From the NCBI RefSeq assembly GCF_026015985.1, contig NZ_CP110389.1:5364001-5428000 (forward strand): a stretch of DNA of 64,000 nucleotides, in the 5' to 3' direction. Under the pieces are notes generated by a model. It had not been told where the DNA came from. It ran no database searches and saw only the letters and a list, made by a program, of their open reading frames with translations. Numbering within the stretch: position 1 is the stretch's first letter; each line of letters opens with the position of its first letter. Positions 60,566 to 64,000 of this stretch are shown piece after piece. The translations under genes were made by a program, and so were the position numbers. This DNA is from Rhodopseudomonas sp. P2A-2r (GTDB taxonomy: Bacteria; Pseudomonadota; Alphaproteobacteria; Rhizobiales; Xanthobacteraceae).

Positions 60566-61546
60566 TTAGCTGGCCGCCGGCAGCCAGAACACTTCGCCCT
60601 CGGAGTCCTCGGTGTCGAGCCACAGGAATCCGGCGTCCGGATAGGCATATTCCAGCGTGGGCTGGCAGCGGCCGACCTCGCACAGCAGGCCGCCGCCGGG
60701 ATTAAGGTGATCGCCGGCCTCTTCGACGATGCGCCTGACAAGGTCGATGCCGTCGTCGCCGCCATCGAACGCCATGCGCGGCTCGAACAGGCATTCGCGC
60801 GGCAGGTCGGCCATGCCCTGCGCATCCACATAGGGCGGATTGCTGATGATCAGGTCGTAGCGGGTGTCGCGCAGCGGCTTGTACAGGTCGCCCTGGTACA
60901 GCGTGATGCGCTCCTCCAGCCCGTAATCCGCGACATTGCGTGCCGCGACCGCGAGCGCGTCCTTCGACAGGTCAACGGCGTCGATGCGTGCATTCGGAAA
61001 CGCCCGGGCGGCTAGGATCGCCAAGCATCCGGAGCCGGTGCACAGATCGAGCACGGACTCCACCGCGAGGGGATCGTCGATCAGCGAGCCGTCCTCTCCG
61101 GAAAAATGCGAGTCCAGCAATTCACCGATGAAGGACCGCGGCACGATGGTGCGCTCGTCCACATAGAACGGCATGCCGTGCATATAGATCCTGTTGACCA
61201 GGTAGGCGGCAGGTTTTCGCGTGCTGACGCGTTTGTCGATCACGTCGAGAATTTGCCGCGCTTCCACCGCGGTGACGCGGGCGGTGGCAAAGGTCTCGAA
61301 CTGGTCTGGATGCAGATGCAGGACTTCGCAGACGATGAAGGCGGCCTCGGCCACCGGATCGGTGGTGCCGTGGGCGAACACCAGCTTCGCCGCAACGAAG
61401 CGGCTGACCCCATAGCGGACGAAATCGAACAGCGTGACCAGTTCGCCGATGCCGACTTTTGGCGCGGCGGCGACCTTGGCCGGCTTCGCCGGGGCGGGTT
61501 TGCGCTTCACTACCTTCTTCGCCGCGACCTTTGTCTTTTTAGCCAT
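60566..61546 (-). CDS. prmB: 50S ribosomal protein L3 N(5)-glutamine methyltransferase
   Basis: A 326-residue SAM-dependent enzyme that methylates a glutamine of ribosomal protein L3. A Lys/Ala/Pro-rich N-terminal tail (residues 1-30) is followed by the PrmB helical domain and Rossmann core: VLDLCTGSGCLAI (SAM site) and the active-site NPPYVD. GMPFYVDERTIVPRSFIGE distinguishes PrmB from PrmC. It shares one base with the moaE stop (TGATG), so translation is coupled. Last gene of the minus-strand cluster. Confidence 0.92.
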   Translation of the reverse strand: MAKKTKVAAKKVVKRKPAPAKPAKVAAAPKVGIGELVTLFDFVRYGVSRFVAAKLVFAHGTTDPVAEAAFIVCEVLHLHPDQFETFATARVTAVEARQILDVIDKRVSTRKPAAYLVNRIYMHGMPFYVDERTIVPRSFIGELLDSHFSGEDGSLIDDPLAVESVLDLCTGSGCLAILAARAFPNARIDAVDLSKDALAVAARNVADYGLEERITLYQGDLYKPLRDTRYDLIISNPPYVDAQGMADLPRECLFEPRMAFDGGDDGIDLVRRIVEEAGDHLNPGGGLLCEVGRCQPTLEYAYPDAGFLWLDTEDSEGEVFWLPAAS

Positions 61547-62019
61547 CAGGATTTGGTCCAGCGCGCGGCGGCCGCATCGTCGTGGCTCTTGGCCTCGATC
61601 CAGCCGGAGCCCTCGGCGGTCTCCTCGCGCTTCCAGAACGGCGCGTGTGCCTTGAGATAGTCCATCAGAAACTCCGCCGCCTGAAATGCCGCCTGGCGAT
61701 GCGCCGACGCGGTCAGCACCACCATGATGTTTTCGCCGGGGACGATCCGCCCGACGCGGTGAATGACGGTGAGGCCGGTGAGCGGCCAGCGCGTCATGGC
61801 CTCGTCAGCGTGACGGGCGATCTCGGCTTCCGCCATGCCGGGATAGTGCTCCAGCATCAGCGCCGTGGTGGCGTCGCCCTGCCCGCTGTCGTTGCCGCGG
61901 CAGATGCCGCTGAAGGTCACGACTGCGCCGATATCGGTGCGGCCGTCGGTCAGCGCGGCGATCTCCTGCGCGATGTCGAAATCGGCCTGCTGGATGCGGA
62001 TGGTGGCGGCGGTCGTCAT
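61546..62019 (-). CDS. moaE: Molybdopterin synthase catalytic subunit
   Basis: A 157-residue MoaE: GAVVTFSGICRGND, LEHYPGMAEAEI, HRVGRIVPGENIMVVLTASAHRQAAFQAAEFLMDYLKAHAPFWKRE, which includes the active-site Lys residues. With the thiocarboxylated MoaD it inserts two sulfurs into precursor Z (cyclic pyranopterin) to form molybdopterin. Seven bases after moaD. Confidence 0.94.
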   Translation of the reverse strand: MTTAATIRIQQADFDIAQEIAALTDGRTDIGAVVTFSGICRGNDSGQGDATTALMLEHYPGMAEAEIARHADEAMTRWPLTGLTVIHRVGRIVPGENIMVVLTASAHRQAAFQAAEFLMDYLKAHAPFWKREETAEGSGWIEAKSHDDAAAARWTKS

Positions 62020-62026
62020 GACGACG

Positions 62027-62278
62027 CTAGCCGCCGGTCATCGGCGGGAAGAAGGCGATCTCGCGCGCGCCGGCGATCATGGTCTCCGGCTTGACGTGGG
62101 TGTGGTCGATGGCGGCGCGGATCACCTTCGGCGTCTCGAAAGCGTACGCATATTGCTCGCCGCGCGTGGTCAGCCAGCCGATCAGGTCGCCCACCGTCTG
62201 CACGGCGGCCGGCGGCTCGACGATTTCTTCGGCCTTGCCGATACGCTCGCGCACCCAGGCAAAATACAGAACCTTCAT
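62027..62278 (-). CDS. moaD: Molybdopterin synthase sulfur carrier subunit
   Basis: An 83-residue ubiquitin-fold protein (KVLYFAWVRERIGKAEE, REIAFFPPMTGG) ending in Gly-Gly, the site of adenylation and thiocarboxylation. Works with MoaE. Its ATG overlaps the pgsA stop (ATGA). Confidence 0.94.
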   Translation of the reverse strand: MKVLYFAWVRERIGKAEEIVEPPAAVQTVGDLIGWLTTRGEQYAYAFETPKVIRAAIDHTHVKPETMIAGAREIAFFPPMTGG

Positions 62279-62889
62279 GCATCCTCCGCGATGAGGTGAT
62301 GAATGCCGGAGCGGAAATAGTCGTAGCCGGTGTAGATGGTCAGCAGCGCCGACAGCCAGAGCAGCACGATCCCCGTCAGGGTCGTGAACGGCAACACCAT
62401 GTCGCCTGCTTCACCAGCCAGCAGGAACCCGATGGCGACCAGCTGCATCGTGGTCTTCCACTTGGCCAACTTGGTCACCGGCACGCTGACGCGCAAGGCG
62501 GCGAGATATTCGCGCAGGCCCGACACCAGGATCTCGCGGCACAGGATCACGACGGCGGCCCACAGCGTCCAGCCGTGAATGCTGGTATCCGCCGCCAGCA
62601 TCAGCAGGCAGGACGCCACCAGCAGCTTGTCGGCGATCGGGTCGAGCATGCGGCCGAAGGCCGAATGCTGGTCCCACATCCGCGCGATATAGCCATCGAG
62701 AAAATCGGTAATCCCGGCGGCGATGAACACCGCCAGCGCCACCCAGCGCAGCCAGAGCGGGCCGTCCTGGACCGACTGGGCGTACAGGCATCCGACCACC
62801 ACCGGGATTGCGGCGATGCGGGCATAGGTCAGCAGATTCGGCAGGGACAGCGCGGAGTTCACAGTCCCTCGTGTGGTTGCAGCGGTCAT
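62275..62889 (-). CDS. pgsA: CDP-diacylglycerol-glycerol-3-phosphate 3-phosphatidyltransferase
   Basis: A 204-residue inner-membrane enzyme that makes phosphatidylglycerol phosphate. The CDP-alcohol phosphatidyltransferase motif DG-x2-AR-x8-G-x3-D-x3-D is complete (DGYIAR at about 70 to ADK). Starts with SLPNLLTYARI and has about five hydrophobic helices. The ATG at 62889 fits family starts; one at 62910 is also in frame. Coupled to moaD by a four-base overlap. Confidence 0.93.
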   Translation of the reverse strand: MTAATTRGTVNSALSLPNLLTYARIAAIPVVVGCLYAQSVQDGPLWLRWVALAVFIAAGITDFLDGYIARMWDQHSAFGRMLDPIADKLLVASCLLMLAADTSIHGWTLWAAVVILCREILVSGLREYLAALRVSVPVTKLAKWKTTMQLVAIGFLLAGEAGDMVLPFTTLTGIVLLWLSALLTIYTGYDYFRSGIHHLIAEDA

Positions 62890-63030
62890 TCGTCTTACCA
62901 ATACTGCCAAGGCGCGGAGGTCAACCGCCCCCGGGAAATCTTATAGGCCGGACCGACGACATTCGCGCGGGACTTTCGTGTCGCCGGCGCATTACTTTAC
63001 GTCCATCTTCGGACGGTGGTCGGCAACCTC

Positions 63031-64000
63031 TCAGCTGCCCTGAGCGTGGAAAAAATCGAAAATCTTGCGCGCGCTTTCCGCCGAGATGCCGGGAACCTTG
63101 CCGAGATCGCCCACCGAGGCGCGTTCGATCTCCTTCAGCGTGCCGAAATGGTGCAGCAGCGCCCGCTTGCGGGTCGGCCCGATGCCGGGGATTTCCTGCA
63201 GGCCGGCCTCGCGAATATCCTTCTTGCGCAGCTTGCGGTGGGAACCGATCACGAAACGATGGGCTTCGTCGCGCAGCCGCTGAATGAAATACAGCACCGG
63301 GTCGCGCGGCTGCAGCTTGATCGCCGGGCGGTCCGGCATGAACAGGGTTTCCTGGCCGGCGTCGCGTTCCGGCCCCTTCGCGACCGACATCAGCGTCACG
63401 TCGGTCAGCGCCAGCTGGTCGAAGATCTCCTTGACCGCGTTGAGCTGGCCACGGCCGCCGTCGATGATCACCAGGTCCGGCCACTGCGGGAAATCCTCGT
63501 CCTTGGCCTTGGCCACGCCGTCCTGCGGCGGCGCCAGCAGCCGCTTGAAGCGGCGCTGCAGCACCTCCTTCATCATCGCGTAATCGTCGCCCGGCGTCAG
63601 ACCCTCCGACTTGATGTTGAACTTGCGATACTGGTTCTTCATGAAGCCGTCGGGCCCGGCCACGATCATCGCGCCGACCGCATTGGTGCCCTGGATATGG
63701 CTGTTGTCGTAGACTTCGATGCGCTTCGGCACGTGCGGGAGGCCGAGCGCGGTGACCATGCCCTGCAGCAGCCGCGCCTGGGTGGCGGTGTCTGCCAGCT
63801 TGCGGCCAAGCGCCTCACGGGCATTGGTCAGCGCATGGGTCACCAGTTCCTTTTTCTCGCCGCGCTGCGGGCAGATCACCTCGACCTTGAAGCCGGCCTT
63901 GATGGTCAGCGCGCTGGCCAGCACGTCGCTGTCCTCGATGCCATGCGACAGCAGGATCAGCTTGGGGGCGGCTTGTCGTCGTAGAACTGCGCCAGGAACG
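63031..64000 (-). CDS. uvrC: Excinuclease ABC subunit UvrC, C-terminal part, with a one-base frameshift
   Basis: UvrC makes both incisions in nucleotide excision repair. This C-terminal part has the RNase H-like 5'-nuclease domain ([19 protein letters not shown] and [13 protein letters not shown] carry acidic ligands) and two helix-hairpin-helix units ([27 protein letters not shown]). The gene runs off the right edge. Just inside the edge the frame [12 protein letters not shown] breaks at a run of five C (minus strand; G at 63964-63968): a sixth C would give [15 protein letters not shown] and join both parts. As written, the intact frame reaches only to about 63963. Confidence 0.9.
   Translation of the reverse strand, partial: VPGAVLRRQAAPKLILLSHGIEDSDVLASALTIKAGFKVEVICPQRGEKKELVTHALTNAREALGRKLADTATQARLLQGMVTALGLPHVPKRIEVYDNSHIQGTNAVGAMIVAGPDGFMKNQYRKFNIKSEGLTPGDDYAMMKEVLQRRFKRLLAPPQDGVAKAKDEDFPQWPDLVIIDGGRGQLNAVKEIFDQLALTDVTLMSVAKGPERDAGQETLFMPDRPAIKLQPRDPVLYFIQRLRDEAHRFVIGSHRKLRKKDIREAGLQEIPGIGPTRKRALLHHFGTLKEIERASVGDLGKVPGISAESARKIFDFFHAQGS

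Overview
The window is a high-GC stretch of alphaproteobacterial chromosome. Its gene content points to the Bradyrhizobium / Rhodopseudomonas / Tardiphaga group (Nitrobacteraceae): tandem DUF992 secreted proteins, a DUF1800-DUF1501 pair, a MarR-OmpR-EnvZ-like regulatory operon, a UvrB with long tails, a 46-residue Lys-rich protein, and several families of palindromic intergenic repeats (CCTCTCCC type, TCCCGGAC type, GTCATCC type). Most of it is ordinary housekeeping and conserved-hypothetical sequence. I see no rRNA, tRNA, CRISPR array, prophage or intact insertion sequence.

Layout. 0-5 kb: edge fragment of a P-loop kinase, an EF-G-like GTPase, two DUF992 proteins, aspartate aminotransferase. 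5-11 kb: glutathione transferase, PQQ-type sugar dehydrogenase, PAS membrane protein with a strong terminator, PlsC-type acyltransferase, aldo/keto reductase. 11-12.5 kb: accessory patch with a dispersed repeat and a BrnT/BrnA toxin-antitoxin module whose antitoxin is frameshifted. 12.6-26.4 kb: M28-like protein, EipA-like protein, polytopic membrane protein, DUF1501/DUF1800, a CWC-HAD fusion, lytic transglycosylase, DUF1566 and DUF4142 proteins, a PAS-PAS-GGDEF protein, a second glutathione transferase, an EF-hand protein. 26.5-30.4 kb: uvrB and a secreted hypothetical. 30.4-32.2 kb: AT-richer accessory patch with an orphan DpnI-like methyl-directed restriction enzyme, a small zinc-ribbon protein 10 bp behind it, and a second copy of the dispersed repeat. 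32.2-43 kb: thiolase, solute-binding protein, chemoreceptor, many small proteins, two MaoC-like hydratases. 43-46.5 kb: rplY-pth-ychF operon, hicAB, ubiK. 46.6-54.3 kb: lgt-midA-pgeF, lipoprotein, prs, RibH2-like protein, YbjN, GNAT, proC. 54.5-64 kb: petP/petR-like regulators with an EnvZ-like kinase, ilvE, MATE transporter, then uvrC-pgsA-moaD-moaE-prmB on the minus strand.

Two things deserve most attention. First, the accessory DpnI homologue with its small zinc-ribbon neighbour: a solitary enzyme predicted to cut Dam-methylated DNA in a lineage that normally has GANTC rather than GATC adenine methylation. Second, several otherwise intact genes (lgt, pgeF, uvrC, brnA, and the edge kinase) each need a single-base change to read through. 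In lgt, pgeF and uvrC the break lies exactly in a run of five identical bases. That pattern is more typical of base-calling or assembly error than of gene decay, so broken-gene calls here should be checked against reads before any biology is built on them.
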